A DNA stretch of 64,000 nt from Eutrophomonas brisbanensis. Lineage in GTDB: Bacteria; Pseudomonadota; Gammaproteobacteria; Burkholderiales; Eutrophovitaceae. Below the pieces are notes generated by a model. That model was given only the letters and a program-made list of their open reading frames with translations, was not told where the DNA came from and did no database searches. The translations under genes were made by a program, and so were the position numbers. Below are positions 18,661 to 27,949 of the stretch, in pieces. The stretch spans positions 62,001 to 126,000 of the forward strand of contig JAYQIQ010000001.1 in assembly GCA_038141705.1 (NCBI GenBank), in the 5' to 3' direction. How positions within the stretch are numbered: position 1 is the first letter of the stretch; every line of letters begins with the position of its first letter.

Positions 18661-20247
18661 TTGCTTGCATTTAACACGGTAATTCTTGGGAGCGGCTTGG
18701 CTGGCTTATCGACTGCGCTTAGGCTAGCCGATTATCAGCGTGTGGCACTAATCACCAAGAAAAGGATGTTAGATGGTGCGAGTAACTGGGCTCAAGGCGG
18801 GATAGCTGCAGTAACCGATAAAGAAGATTCGCTCGACTCCCACGTTCAAGACACGTTAATAGCAGGCTCGCATTTGAGTAATAAGGCGATAACCGAACAC
18901 GTCGTAAAGCACGGCGCTGAAGCAATCGACTGGCTAATCGAACAAGGGGTTAATTTCACCAGAGATCATGCATCGTCAACCGGCTACCATCTCGCAATGG
19001 AGGGCGGTCATAGCTTTAGGCGAATAATCCACGCCGCCGACGCCACTGGTAGTGCCGTTCAAAGCACCCTAGAACAAAAAGTGCGCGCCCATCGAAATAT
19101 AACCATATTTGAAGATCACATCGGCGTGGATCTGGTCAGCGAACCTTGCGACGAAGCACCCTCTGGAAAGAGATGTGTTGGAATTTATGTGCTTGATATT
19201 CGCAACGACAACGTTATCGCGATTAGCTCTCCCAACGTTGTACTAGCAACTGGAGGCGCAGGAAAAGCTTACCTTTACACAACAAACCCTGATACGGCAA
19301 CAGGTGATGGGATCGCTATTGGCTGGAGAGCCGGCTGCGCGGTAGCGAATATGGAATTTATTCAATTCCATCCAACATGCCTCTACCATCCTAGCGCCAA
19401 GTCTTTCCTCATTTCGGAGGCGCTGCGAGGTGAAGGCGCGAAGTTGGTTTTGCCAAATGGTGAGGAGTTCATGTCGAGACATCACGTACGCAAGGAACTT
19501 GCCCCACGAGATATCGTAGCGCGGAGTATCGACTCTGAAATGAAAAAAAATGGCCTTGACTGCGTTTATCTAGACATAACACACAAAAATGAAACATTCT
19601 TAAAGGCACATTTCCCAACTATTTTTTCCAGATGTTTGGAACTGGGCATTGATATTAGTAAAGAGCCGATACCAGTCGTGCCGGCTGCACACTATACTTG
19701 TGGTGGTCTCGTATCCTCTGTTAACGGAGAAACGACTGTTCATGGACTGTATGCAGTTGGAGAGACGGCCCACACTGGGCTTCACGGCGCAAATCGCCTA
19801 GCGAGCAACTCTCTTCTCGAGTGTTTAGTCTTTTCCAAGAACGCTTCCACGCATATTTTGAAAACCAATCGATTAGAAAATAAGTCAGTTGCAGATTGGG
19901 ATGAGAGTCGTGTTACCGATTCGGATGAGCAGGTTATCATCGCGCATAATTGGGATGAGCTTCGCAGATTTATGTGGAATTACGTGGGCATCGTTAGAAC
20001 CACGAAAAGAATGAAACGAGCGCTGCATCGCATTGATCTTTTGACAGCTGAAATTCGCGAGTATTATTCGAACTTCAGGATTACTCCGGATCTGTTGGAA
20101 CTCCGAAATCTTGTGTCCGTGTCCGAACTTATTGTTCGTTGCGCTCTACAGCGTAAGGAAAGCAGAGGCCTGCATTTCAGCAAAGACTATCCGAACACAG
20201 ATGCCGAAAGTAACGACACAATACTGACCAATACTCAACTGTCATGA
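18661..20247 (+). CDS. nadB: L-aspartate oxidase
   Basis: FAD enzyme that oxidises L-aspartate to iminoaspartate, the first step of NAD synthesis. 528 residues from TTG 18661 (MLAFNTVILGSGLAG). The FAD-binding GSGLAGLSTALRLA is at residues 10-23. The substrate and flavin phrases NWAQGGIAAV, FIQFHPTCLY, PAAHYTCGGL and HGANRLASNSLLECLVF are intact. It is divergent from rpoE, the same neighbourhood as in E. coli. It ends in ATGA overlap with ygfZ. Confidence 0.95.
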   Translation: MLAFNTVILGSGLAGLSTALRLADYQRVALITKKRMLDGASNWAQGGIAAVTDKEDSLDSHVQDTLIAGSHLSNKAITEHVVKHGAEAIDWLIEQGVNFTRDHASSTGYHLAMEGGHSFRRIIHAADATGSAVQSTLEQKVRAHRNITIFEDHIGVDLVSEPCDEAPSGKRCVGIYVLDIRNDNVIAISSPNVVLATGGAGKAYLYTTNPDTATGDGIAIGWRAGCAVANMEFIQFHPTCLYHPSAKSFLISEALRGEGAKLVLPNGEEFMSRHHVRKELAPRDIVARSIDSEMKKNGLDCVYLDITHKNETFLKAHFPTIFSRCLELGIDISKEPIPVVPAAHYTCGGLVSSVNGETTVHGLYAVGETAHTGLHGANRLASNSLLECLVFSKNASTHILKTNRLENKSVADWDESRVTDSDEQVIIAHNWDELRRFMWNYVGIVRTTKRMKRALHRIDLLTAEIREYYSNFRITPDLLELRNLVSVSELIVRCALQRKESRGLHFSKDYPNTDAESNDTILTNTQLS

Positions 20248-21194
20248 ATACGGATAGATCTTCGAGATGGTTGGAATTTTTGCACGCGCAAGGATTCGCG
20301 ATCAAAGATAATTCAGCCGAGATATCGATCAATAGTGGATCAGCGAGAACTGTCGCCGAATGGACTCCAATCCTTGAAAATCAAATAATCAGCGTTGCTG
20401 GTAAAGATGCAGAGAGTTTCTTGAATTCTCTTTTAAGTTGCGATGTGACACAGTTAAAAATGAATAGCGCACTACAAACCGGACTGTGCAACGCCAAAGG
20501 AAGATTGATAGCAGCGCCCTTTCTAACAAAAGATACGGAAGCTTATCGACTCATCCTTCCAAAAGACATTTCTGAAGAATGCGTAAAAACACTCCAAAAA
20601 TATAAACTACGAAGCAAGGTTGACATCGAACTAGCAGGAAATTGCGCGATTGTTGGAATAACACATAACCATGAAGGTCAATTGATTAATTCTGAACATA
20701 CTTTGCTTAGCGCGGTGATTAATGAACGCCGGTCGTTTATCTACGGTGAGGCGGAGCGCATAATAGGGTTAATAGAGAAGAGTCAGGAGCTGAGGCCAGT
20801 CAGCAATCTGGAATGGATACTAAATGAAATACGGGATTACCACGCTCATATTTCGAAACCATTGCAGGAGCTTTTTATTCCTCAGGCAATCCATCTAGAA
20901 CGTAACGATGGAATAAGCTTCACCAAAGGTTGTTATCCCGGCCAAGAAATTGTTGCAAGAACTAAATATCTTGGGACTATAAAACGACAGCTTTATCAAT
21001 TCTCGAGGGAACAGCCGTCAATTGCCGGCGAATTGATTACCAATATCGACGGCCAAAACGTTGGAGTGGTTGTATCGAATGCGAAAAATGAAACCGATGG
21101 ATACGTGGGCCTAGCAGTGATGATTCGGGACCAAATCAAAGAACTCCCTACTATGTTTTCTGATTTCAAGATTTTCGATCAACTAGAAAAATAA
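20244..21194 (+). CDS. ygfZ: folate-binding protein YgfZ
   Basis: Tetrahydrofolate-binding protein that supports Fe-S enzyme assembly or repair, including MiaB and other radical-SAM enzymes in E. coli. 316 residues. The diagnostic motif KGCYPGQEIVARTKYLG, with the reactive Cys, lies at about residues 229-245. The N-terminal GcvT-like domain has FLNSLLSCDVTQL and TGLCNAKGRLIAAPFL. The ATG overlaps the nadB stop. The link to nadB, whose partner NadA is an Fe-S enzyme, is suggestive only. Confidence 0.92.
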   Translation: MNTDRSSRWLEFLHAQGFAIKDNSAEISINSGSARTVAEWTPILENQIISVAGKDAESFLNSLLSCDVTQLKMNSALQTGLCNAKGRLIAAPFLTKDTEAYRLILPKDISEECVKTLQKYKLRSKVDIELAGNCAIVGITHNHEGQLINSEHTLLSAVINERRSFIYGEAERIIGLIEKSQELRPVSNLEWILNEIRDYHAHISKPLQELFIPQAIHLERNDGISFTKGCYPGQEIVARTKYLGTIKRQLYQFSREQPSIAGELITNIDGQNVGVVVSNAKNETDGYVGLAVMIRDQIKELPTMFSDFKIFDQLEK

Positions 21195-21198
21195 CCTC

Positions 21199-21987
21199 GT
21201 GTGCGTTTTAGCATTTGCCTGGAAAACAGACCCAGAATATCCACTTATATTTGTTTCTAACCGAGATGAGTATCATTCGCGACCATCGAAAAGTTTGGAG
21301 CGTTGGCCGAATACCGATGTTTACGCTCCTCGCGATTTAAAAGGTGGTGGCACTTGGCTTGGGTTCACTGCCGACGGGAGATGGGCTGCCATCACAAATT
21401 TCCGTGATGGAATTAAACAAATTGAGAAACCAATCTCGCGAGGCATTCTCGTAAAAGATTTTTTGCTATCTAGCGCAAGCCCAAAGCAATACGCAGAAGA
21501 AATTTCTCACAAAGTCCAGACATTCAACGGATTTAATCTCTTGGTAGGCGATATCGAGTCGATTGAATATATCAGCAACCGGCGGGAGTCCGATCATGTA
21601 TTTGCAGAGACGCTAACAGAGCCTGGCATATACACGCTCAGCAATCATTTACTGAATACACCATGGCCGAAGACGGTCTCTCTCAGGGAAAAATTCACGA
21701 AAACTTTAATGCAGAACGAAACCTCTGAATTAAATGACTATATCGAGCTACTACAATCAACAGAGACTTACGACCAGGAGCGGTTACCGAATACGGGCAT
21801 ACCATCAGAGCTCGAGCAAAAACTTTCCCCCATCTTTATCGTTGCAAATGAATATGGGACACGCTCATCAACCGCGATGAAATTTAACAGGCGTGAACAT
21901 TCAATCCAGATTCTGGAAGTTCAGTACGACTCAGATGGAGCCGCCAACCAAAACACGCGCTTCAATTTCGCGGTAAACCATCACTAA
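21199..21987 (+). CDS. NRDE-family (TANGO2-like) protein
   Basis: 262 residues from GTG 21199, so the mature protein would begin Met-Cys. The family-defining motif SNRDEYHSRP is at about residues 19-28, followed by DLKGGGTWLGFTADGRWAAITNF, the standard Gly-rich block of NRDE/TANGO2 proteins. The conserved Cys2 resembles the N-terminal nucleophile of Ntn hydrolases. Activity is not firmly established for the family; TANGO2 has been linked to haem and lipid metabolism. It lies 4 bases after ygfZ. Its last 26 bases overlap the 3' end of the convergent acetyltransferase gene. Confidence 0.82.
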   Translation: MCVLAFAWKTDPEYPLIFVSNRDEYHSRPSKSLERWPNTDVYAPRDLKGGGTWLGFTADGRWAAITNFRDGIKQIEKPISRGILVKDFLLSSASPKQYAEEISHKVQTFNGFNLLVGDIESIEYISNRRESDHVFAETLTEPGIYTLSNHLLNTPWPKTVSLREKFTKTLMQNETSELNDYIELLQSTETYDQERLPNTGIPSELEQKLSPIFIVANEYGTRSSTAMKFNRREHSIQILEVQYDSDGAANQNTRFNFAVNHH

Positions 21988-22424
21988 TCCGCAACGTCAT
22001 TCGACGATGAATGATGCCCGCATCAAGAAATTCCTGACCCGACAACTTTAAACCCTTGGCGCTCATAAAACGGAATCGCTCCTAATTGCGAATTTAAATA
22101 CACGGTGGTTAGCTTGGCAGCAGCAGCAATTCGAATGAGAGTGCTCAGCACGACTGAGCCAACCCCTGATTCTCTGAAAGGCGCAAGCACGGCCATTCTC
22201 CCAATGTGACCATCTGATAAGACTCGGCCAGTAGCAATCATAAGTTTGGAGTCAACCAGCTGAGCGATAGCGTGAGTGCATGAATCATCTTGATCGTCCC
22301 TTTCCAATTCGATTGGGACGCCCTGCTCTTGAACAAAAACCTGCTCTCGAATTGAATAAATAACATCTTCATGGATTGACCAATCAGCGATTGAAACTGA
22401 CAACTGGCCTTCCGTGTTTATCAA
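21962..22424 (-). CDS. GNAT-family N-acetyltransferase (ElaA/YjcF-like), frameshifted
   Basis: Acetyl-CoA-dependent acyltransferase of unknown substrate. The N-terminal half shows IREQVFVQEQGVP and DDQDDSCTHAIA, typical of the small ElaA-like group. The acetyl-CoA loop is IGRMAVLAPFRESGVGSVVL (about residues 73-92), and GAIPFYERQGFKVVG follows. One extra G near 22045 breaks the frame. Without it the end reads QEFLDAGIIHRRM, the usual C-terminal phrase, and runs to TGA 21962-21964, giving 153 residues. The start overlaps the nlpD stop (ATGA). Confidence 0.78.
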
Positions 22425-23269
22425 AATGACAGGAACCGCGATGGATCAATTGGCCTACCTTTTTCTCTGACCTCAAAGTGAAAAATAGACGACTCCTCTC
22501 TGCCCCCGCCCGCTATTGCTATCTGTTGACCTTGCGCCACAACTTGACCCTCGAGCCCGAGAATGCGATCCACGTGCGCATAGACGCTGAGGTAAACGTC
22601 ATCATGCTTCACTATAATTAGTTTTCCATATCCTCTTAATCCACTGCCGCTATATACGATTTTCCCTGGCGCAACAGCAAAAACAGGAGATTCCGAACTT
22701 ACCTTAAAACCAATGCCTCGAGCTTTTTCATCTGACCCTTGGTTAAACCGGTATACCGCTTCTCCATCTACCGGTTTACGCCATACCGTTGTCACTGAGT
22801 TAGATTGACTTTTATTTGTTGTGCTCTTTTTAGGCTCTACCGCGGGTAACGTTTTCTCCTTCGAAGAGCTCCCCAAATTATCTCGTGATTTTTCCTGGCT
22901 GATTTTTAATTTCTGACCAACCTCTATTGAATCAATATTTTCTATGGAGTTATCTTTAGCGATATCGCGAAAATCAACTCCAAACTCAGTCGCAATGCTA
23001 TATAAAGTGTCCCCCTTTTTAACGATATAGATATCCTTCTCGGCCTTCTCCTCGATCTCTTGGGAGTGATCTACGTCTTGTCGCGCTTCGATCTTATTCG
23101 TGACTTGTTTATTGATCTCCTCTTGATTCGCGTTACTCGAAGGCTTATTGACCTTTGGAGGTGGGGCTCTATCTGATATCGGAGCAGGACTATTACGCGA
23201 ACTGCAGGAGACAAGAAGGCCAACCGCAACGATCGCCAGAATGGCTGTCGCTCTCAATCCTCTAATCAC
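22421..23269 (-). CDS. nlpD: NlpD-like LysM/M23 lipoprotein
   Basis: Outer-membrane lipoprotein that activates an amidase for cell separation. 282 residues. The lipobox LVSC places the lipidated Cys near residue 22. A Pro/Ser/Lys-rich linker follows, then a LysM domain at about 80-125 (YIVKKGDTLYSIATEFGVD) that binds peptidoglycan, and a C-terminal M23/LytM domain. The first metal-binding His/Asp pair is absent (ARGIGFKVSSESP), as in true NlpD, so it is an activator rather than an enzyme. It follows pcm by 2 bases (surE-pcm-nlpD). rpoS, the usual next gene, is not there. Confidence 0.9.
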   Translation of the reverse strand: MIRGLRATAILAIVAVGLLVSCSSRNSPAPISDRAPPPKVNKPSSNANQEEINKQVTNKIEARQDVDHSQEIEEKAEKDIYIVKKGDTLYSIATEFGVDFRDIAKDNSIENIDSIEVGQKLKISQEKSRDNLGSSSKEKTLPAVEPKKSTTNKSQSNSVTTVWRKPVDGEAVYRFNQGSDEKARGIGFKVSSESPVFAVAPGKIVYSGSGLRGYGKLIIVKHDDVYLSVYAHVDRILGLEGQVVAQGQQIAIAGGGREESSIFHFEVREKGRPIDPSRFLSF

Positions 23270-23271
23270 GA

Positions 23272-23931
23272 CTATCCTCTTGAAACCCCACTAAGAAGCG
23301 GAACAAAAGATACCTCCTCGTGTTCTAATATTTCGTATGAGTCATCCGTTTTTACTATTTCAGTCAATACTTGCCTCTTGGAACCTAGAGGTAAAATCAT
23401 TCTCCCTCCGGATCGTAAAAATTTTAACAAATAGACCGGCATATCTCCTGTCCCTGCTGCGAGAACAATCGCATCAAGTGGGGCAATCGAAGAAAAATCC
23501 TCACTTCCATCAGCATTTCTCAAACTTATATTTCTATAATTCAACTTTCTGAGACGAATTCTGGTCTTCGACAACAATGGGCCAATTCTTTCAATTGAAT
23601 AGACTTGCTGGGCTATAGCTGAGAGCACTGCCGCCTGGTAACCACATCCGGTACCGACATCCAAAACCCTTGTTAAATTACCGGCATTAAGCGCCAACTC
23701 GCAGATGCGAGCAACCGAAAAAGGTTGTGATATCGTCTGGCCGAATCCAATAGGCAAAGAGGAATCCTCATATGCTCGGCTGCTCAGGGCTTCTTCGACA
23801 AAAAAATGCCTCGGCACATCCCCCATCGCTTTGAGCACTATCTCGCTTCTGATACCACCTTTTCTCAGCCGATCAACCATACGTTGTCGCGTTCGCTGAG
23901 ACGTCATACCAATTCCAGCTGATGTACTCAC
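23272..23931 (-). CDS. pcm: protein-L-isoaspartate O-methyltransferase
   Basis: SAM-dependent repair enzyme for isoaspartyl residues in aged proteins. 219 residues. Visible motifs are PRHFFVEEALSSRAYEDSSLPIGFGQTISQ in the N-terminal region (quoted in part), the SAM-binding VLDVGTGCGYQAAVLSAIA near residue 90, and LDAIVLAAGTGDMPVYLLKFL. It is placed between surE and nlpD as in E. coli. Confidence 0.95.
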   Translation of the reverse strand: MSTSAGIGMTSQRTRQRMVDRLRKGGIRSEIVLKAMGDVPRHFFVEEALSSRAYEDSSLPIGFGQTISQPFSVARICELALNAGNLTRVLDVGTGCGYQAAVLSAIAQQVYSIERIGPLLSKTRIRLRKLNYRNISLRNADGSEDFSSIAPLDAIVLAAGTGDMPVYLLKFLRSGGRMILPLGSKRQVLTEIVKTDDSYEILEHEEVSFVPLLSGVSRG

Positions 23932-23967
23932 CTTATTAATAATCTCTAGATATAAACTTTATCTCTA

Positions 23968-24705
23968 TCAAAATACACCTTTAAAGACATCAAGCTCAGA
24001 ACTGTCGGTTAAATCAATCTTTAATGGCGTTATCGAAACTCGATTAAGCGCCAGCGCATGAAAGTCGGTTCCTACACTTTTATCCTTCACGTCTCCCGCT
24101 GCGCCAATCCAATATATTTTTTCGCCTCGAGGGTTGCTCCCCTCGATTACTCCTTGAGACTTGTGACGACGACCCAACCGAGTGACTTCATAGCCATCGA
24201 GTTCTGATAACGGGACATTAGGAATATTTACGTTTAACAAAAATGTCTTTTCAGAGAGTTGATCTTTTATCCTCTCAATAACTCTCGTTATCACTTGGGT
24301 AGCAGTATCATAATTTTGACCTTTTTTGTCCCCCATCGAGAATGCGACAGATGGGACGCCAAGCATCATTCCCTCCATAGCAGCTGCGACGGTCCCACTG
24401 TAAATTGTGTCCTCACCTAAATTAGGGCCATTGTTCACTCCCGAAACGACAATATCTGGTGTAAACCCTAAAAGTCCAGTTATAGCGAGGTGGACGCAAT
24501 CAGTTGGTGTTCCATTAACGCCGATTACTTTTTCTCTTATCTTTCGAACCGCTAAAGGTCGATCAAGTGTTAACGAATTACTCGCACCACTATGATCATT
24601 CATTGGCGCAACAATATATGTCGAACCAAATTTTGCAACCGCGTCATTCAGGATCTCTAACCATGGAGAAAAAACACCATCGTCGTTACTCACTAAGATA
24701 TTCAT
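23968..24705 (-). CDS. surE: 5'/3'-nucleotidase SurE
   Basis: Metal-dependent survival phosphatase acting on nucleotides and polyphosphate. 245 residues. The metal site is at the N-terminus (ILVSNDDGVFSPW, Asp8-Asp9), with Ser in GASNSLTL and Asn in VVSGVNNGPNLGEDTIYSGTV. It is full length. It sits just downstream of the tRNA-Pro gene and upstream of pcm on the same strand. Confidence 0.95.
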   Translation of the reverse strand: MNILVSNDDGVFSPWLEILNDAVAKFGSTYIVAPMNDHSGASNSLTLDRPLAVRKIREKVIGVNGTPTDCVHLAITGLLGFTPDIVVSGVNNGPNLGEDTIYSGTVAAAMEGMMLGVPSVAFSMGDKKGQNYDTATQVITRVIERIKDQLSEKTFLLNVNIPNVPLSELDGYEVTRLGRRHKSQGVIEGSNPRGEKIYWIGAAGDVKDKSVGTDFHALALNRVSITPLKIDLTDSSELDVFKGVF

Positions 24706-24752
24706 ACTGGGATACTCGAAAATTTTAGCCTTGAAAATCGATAGGGGTCATT

Positions 24753-24829
24753 TGGTCGGGGCGGTGAGATTCGAACTCACGACCACCGGCACCCCATGCC
24801 GGTACGCTACCAGGCTGCGCTACGCCCCG
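24753..24829 (-). tRNA. tRNA-Pro (anticodon GGG)
   Basis: 77 bases with encoded CCA (24753-24755). The acceptor CGGGGCG pairs with CGCCCCG, the D arm is TAGCGCAGCCTGGTAGCG, the anticodon loop is ATGGGGT, and the T arm is GAGTTCGAATC. It lies between merR and surE; in Pseudomonas a tRNA-Pro also follows the ihfA-merR pair. Confidence 0.95.
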
Positions 24830-24856
24830 AAAGAATGCCCGATTATACCAAAGCAC

Positions 24857-25240
24857 CTACCCCTGCCCTCGCAGTATATCCAAGATATTTTCAAGCTCTA
24901 CTCTAGTTAATTTTAAGCTAGGCTGTCCCTCCGCAATACCAGAATCAGCAGAAAGAATTGGATTTTTTGATTTCAGCAACGAACGCGCGCCACTAATTGT
25001 ATAGCCCTGATCATACAAAAGGCTGCGAATCCTCCTTAAGAGAACTATATCTTCGGTCTGGTAATACCGCCTGTTGCCGGCCCTCTTTCTCGGGGCGATT
25101 TGTGGAAACTCCTTCTCCCAATATCTGAGAACGTGAGGCTGGACTCCGCAAAGTGTGGAAGCCTCCCGAATTGCAAAATAGCGCTTTTTCGGTATTTGGA
25201 TTAGAGAATTTGATAATCCGTCGCGATCTTTTTTTTTCAA
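24857..25240 (-). CDS. MerR-family regulator downstream of ihfA
   Basis: 127 residues. A winged-helix HTH_MerR domain fills residues 18-90: the sequence RYFAIREASTLCGVQPHVL is the helix-turn-helix, then RYWEKEFPQIAPRKRAGNRR and the YYQTEDIVLLRRIRSLLYDQ second part. The remaining 35 residues are too short for a classic metal-binding domain and carry no paired cysteines, so the ligand is unknown. The start TTG 25240 overlaps a TGA that would end an extended ihfA frame. The ihfA-merR-tRNA-Pro order is common in gammaproteobacteria. Confidence 0.85.
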   Translation of the reverse strand: MKKKDRDGLSNSLIQIPKKRYFAIREASTLCGVQPHVLRYWEKEFPQIAPRKRAGNRRYYQTEDIVLLRRIRSLLYDQGYTISGARSLLKSKNPILSADSGIAEGQPSLKLTRVELENILDILRGQG

Positions 25241-25284
25241 GCTTTATTCAGGGGTTTAGTCGAACGATATTTTTCTTCAACCAG

Positions 25285-25551
25285 TTATTTAAGTTTATGA
25301 CTTGCGTGAAAGGTTACGACCCGCCTTGCATCAATTGCAACTTCCTGTCCAGTTTTTGGATTTCTACCAGGACGACTAGGTTTATCTCGCAAATTAAAAT
25401 TTCCGAACCCGGACAACTTTACAGGCTCACCCCTCTCAAGAGCGACTCTTATTTCCTCGAAGAACTCTTCGACGAATTCTTTTGCCTCTTGCTTATTCAA
25501 CCCCACCTTTTCGAATAAAACTTCGGACAACTCCGCCTTCGTGAGCGTCAT
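25285..25551 (-). CDS. ihfA: integration host factor alpha subunit, short C-terminus
   Basis: DNA-bending nucleoid protein that pairs with IhfB. 88 residues to the first stop; the usual length is about 95-100. It starts LTKAELSEVLFEKVGLNKQE and contains the signature GNFNLRDKPSRPGRNPKTG, whose Pro inserts into the DNA minor groove. After KLK comes TAA (25285-25287), yet the same frame continues 15 more codons (LVEEKYRSTKPLNKA) to a TGA that overlaps the merR start. E. coli IhfA continues KLKSRVE at this point, so the TAA may be a substitution. It lies directly after pheT, as usual. Confidence 0.9.
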   Translation of the reverse strand: MTLTKAELSEVLFEKVGLNKQEAKEFVEEFFEEIRVALERGEPVKLSGFGNFNLRDKPSRPGRNPKTGQEVAIDARRVVTFHASHKLK

Positions 25552-25561
25552 AACAGCCCCC

Positions 25562-27928
25562 TTAGTTCCTTATTCTCGCCGAAAATTCTGTTTCTATTTT
25601 TCGACAAATTCTCTCAACAACGTCGTCAACCCTTTCATCTGTAAGGGTTTTTTGAGTATCTTGCAATATTATCCTGAATGCAAGGCTTTTTTTACCTTGA
25701 TCCAAGGTACCCCCTTCAAATGCATCAAATAGCTGAAACCCAATAATAAGCGACTCTTTCATCTCTTCAATAACTTGCAAAATCGCCCCATGAGAAACTT
25801 CCACAGGAAACTCGAACGCCACATCCCTCTTGACTGAAGGATACTTGGAGAATGGCTCGTATGAGATCTGAGTGCGATTTTTAGCGAGCGAATCGATATT
25901 TATCTCAAAAATTACTGCGCCCTTCCCGAGATCGTATCGCTCACAAATTTCCGGATGAAGTTCCCCAATTACTCCAATCTTCTTATCACCCGAAAATATA
26001 TTTGCTGACTTACCAGGATGCAAAGCTTGATGCGAACACTTTTCCAATCGAACGTTTTGCGATTGGAGGAGCCTCTCGACTACACCCTTCATATCAAAAA
26101 AGTCAAAAGGTCTGGATTGAAAACCCCACTGGTCTGGGGAGCTACTGCCGCCAGCTATACCGGCCAAACACAGATTTTGTTCTATCGCCCCGTTATCACG
26201 TTTGTTAAAAACAAGACTTCTCTCAAACAACCGAACATAGGGTTGTTTATGATTTAGATTCAACGAAACCGCTTGCACAAGACTCCCGACTAGGTTAGTC
26301 CGCATAACGGAATAATGCTCAGCGATTGGATTATCAATCTTGACTGGGACACTATTCACGCCAAAATCATTTTCTAAATCTGCACTAACAAAACTGTAAG
26401 TTACGGCCTCGTAAAAACCAAGTTCTTTTAAACCTTTAACGTACTCCGCTCCATTAAAATAGTCTCCGTTAATGGTTAAAATAGTCGCACGAGAAACCGG
26501 CAGCGTTGCAGGAAGATTTTCATACCCATGAATTCTGACCACCTCCTCAATCAGATCTTCCTCACTTTGAAGATCAAATCGATAACTCGGCGGGGTAGCT
26601 AAAAGTTCGTTTTGACCCAACTCACATTTAATATTGAGGCTACGCAGAATCTCGAGCACTCGATCATTCTCGATGTCAATTCCAATGGTCTTTTTAATCC
26701 GCTCCAATCGAAATCGAATGGGAGGCCGAACAACCTCTTCGGATCCCGCTTTCACAATGTTGCCAACTTCACCACCGCAGACTTCCTTTATCAAAGAAGC
26801 AAGTCGAGTTAACGCTTGCCTGGATCCAACCGGGTCTACGCCTCTCTCAAACCTGTGTGACGCATCGGTCGAGAAACCTAGTCGCCTCCACTTTCCAGCA
26901 ATTGCGGATTGCGAGAATACTGCGCTTTCCAAGAAAACATTTCTAGTCTGCTCATTGACGGCAGAAGAACTGCCGCCCATTATTCCAGCCAAAGCAATAG
27001 GACCAGAAGAATCGGAAATTAACAGCATATCTTGCTCTAACTGTTTAGTTTGCTCGTTTAGCAAATCTAACAGACTCATTTTTTCAGCAAACCTAACTTC
27101 GATAGGACCATTAATTTTGTCTAGGTCGAACGCATGCATAGGCTGTCCAAGCTCAAGCATGACATAGTTAGTCAAGTCAACGAGCACACTAATAGCTCGG
27201 ATACCACTTCGCTCCAGTCTGGAAGCTATATAGCTCGGCGTCTCGCTATTCGCATCAACTCCACATATAGACAGCCCCAAATAAAGCGGGCAAGCCTCAG
27301 GGTTCGAAACAGTTACGCTAATCGGGCCATCATCTTTATCACTTTTAAAATCCCACGAAGGCATCGTGATCGGGGTGTTAGTTAAAGCCGACACTTCTCG
27401 CGCAATACCTTTGAGCGATAAACAATCGCCGCGATTAGCGGTTAACTTAAGCGTAAAAACGTTATCGTCCAAAGCGAGCGCATCGGTGATGTCGGTTCCA
27501 ACCGGAAGCTCCTTTGGAAGCTCCATAAGCCCGGCATGATCATCTGAAAGACTAAGTTCTTTAGCAGAGCAAAGCATTCCCTCGGCCTGGCCGCCTCGTA
27601 ATTTGGCAGCCTTTATAGATTCCCCGCCCGGCAGCTTTGCTCCAACAGTGGCTGTGGGCACCTTTAAACCGAGTCGCGCGTTTGGCGCGCCACAGACAAT
27701 CTGAAGCGGCTGGTCTTTCCCAACATTAACATTACAAACTCGCAATTTATCGGCATCGGGATGAGCTCGAACCTCGACAATCTCGCCAACCAAAACACCC
27801 TGTAAATCTGGACCTGCCTTATCTACCGACTCTACCTCTAAGCCAGCCATTGTTAACAAATGCGATAACTCGTCAGTCGAGAGACTAACCGGGCAAAGTG
27901 ACCTCAACCATTTTTCGGAAAACTTCAT
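25562..27928 (-). CDS. pheT: phenylalanyl-tRNA synthetase beta chain
   Basis: Beta subunit of the alpha2-beta2 enzyme that charges tRNA-Phe. 788 residues, uninterrupted. From the N-terminus: KFSEKWLRSLCPV, the EMAP/OB tRNA-binding domain (VGEIVEVRAHPDADKLRVCNV, residues 47-67, quoted for position), B3/B4 editing domain (near 210-370), B5 domain, the catalytic-like core, and the C-terminal anticodon-binding FDX-ACB domain (YPSVKRDVAFEFP). It begins 21 bases after pheS. Confidence 0.96.
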   Translation of the reverse strand: MKFSEKWLRSLCPVSLSTDELSHLLTMAGLEVESVDKAGPDLQGVLVGEIVEVRAHPDADKLRVCNVNVGKDQPLQIVCGAPNARLGLKVPTATVGAKLPGGESIKAAKLRGGQAEGMLCSAKELSLSDDHAGLMELPKELPVGTDITDALALDDNVFTLKLTANRGDCLSLKGIAREVSALTNTPITMPSWDFKSDKDDGPISVTVSNPEACPLYLGLSICGVDANSETPSYIASRLERSGIRAISVLVDLTNYVMLELGQPMHAFDLDKINGPIEVRFAEKMSLLDLLNEQTKQLEQDMLLISDSSGPIALAGIMGGSSSAVNEQTRNVFLESAVFSQSAIAGKWRRLGFSTDASHRFERGVDPVGSRQALTRLASLIKEVCGGEVGNIVKAGSEEVVRPPIRFRLERIKKTIGIDIENDRVLEILRSLNIKCELGQNELLATPPSYRFDLQSEEDLIEEVVRIHGYENLPATLPVSRATILTINGDYFNGAEYVKGLKELGFYEAVTYSFVSADLENDFGVNSVPVKIDNPIAEHYSVMRTNLVGSLVQAVSLNLNHKQPYVRLFERSLVFNKRDNGAIEQNLCLAGIAGGSSSPDQWGFQSRPFDFFDMKGVVERLLQSQNVRLEKCSHQALHPGKSANIFSGDKKIGVIGELHPEICERYDLGKGAVIFEINIDSLAKNRTQISYEPFSKYPSVKRDVAFEFPVEVSHGAILQVIEEMKESLIIGFQLFDAFEGGTLDQGKKSLAFRIILQDTQKTLTDERVDDVVERICRKIETEFSARIRN

Positions 27929-27949
27929 CGAAATAATTTCCCTTCAAAC

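Noticed and set aside
22421..23269. Inactive M23 peptidase as a damaged enzyme
   Set aside because: Loss of the metal ligands is normal for NlpD, which activates an amidase instead of cutting the wall.
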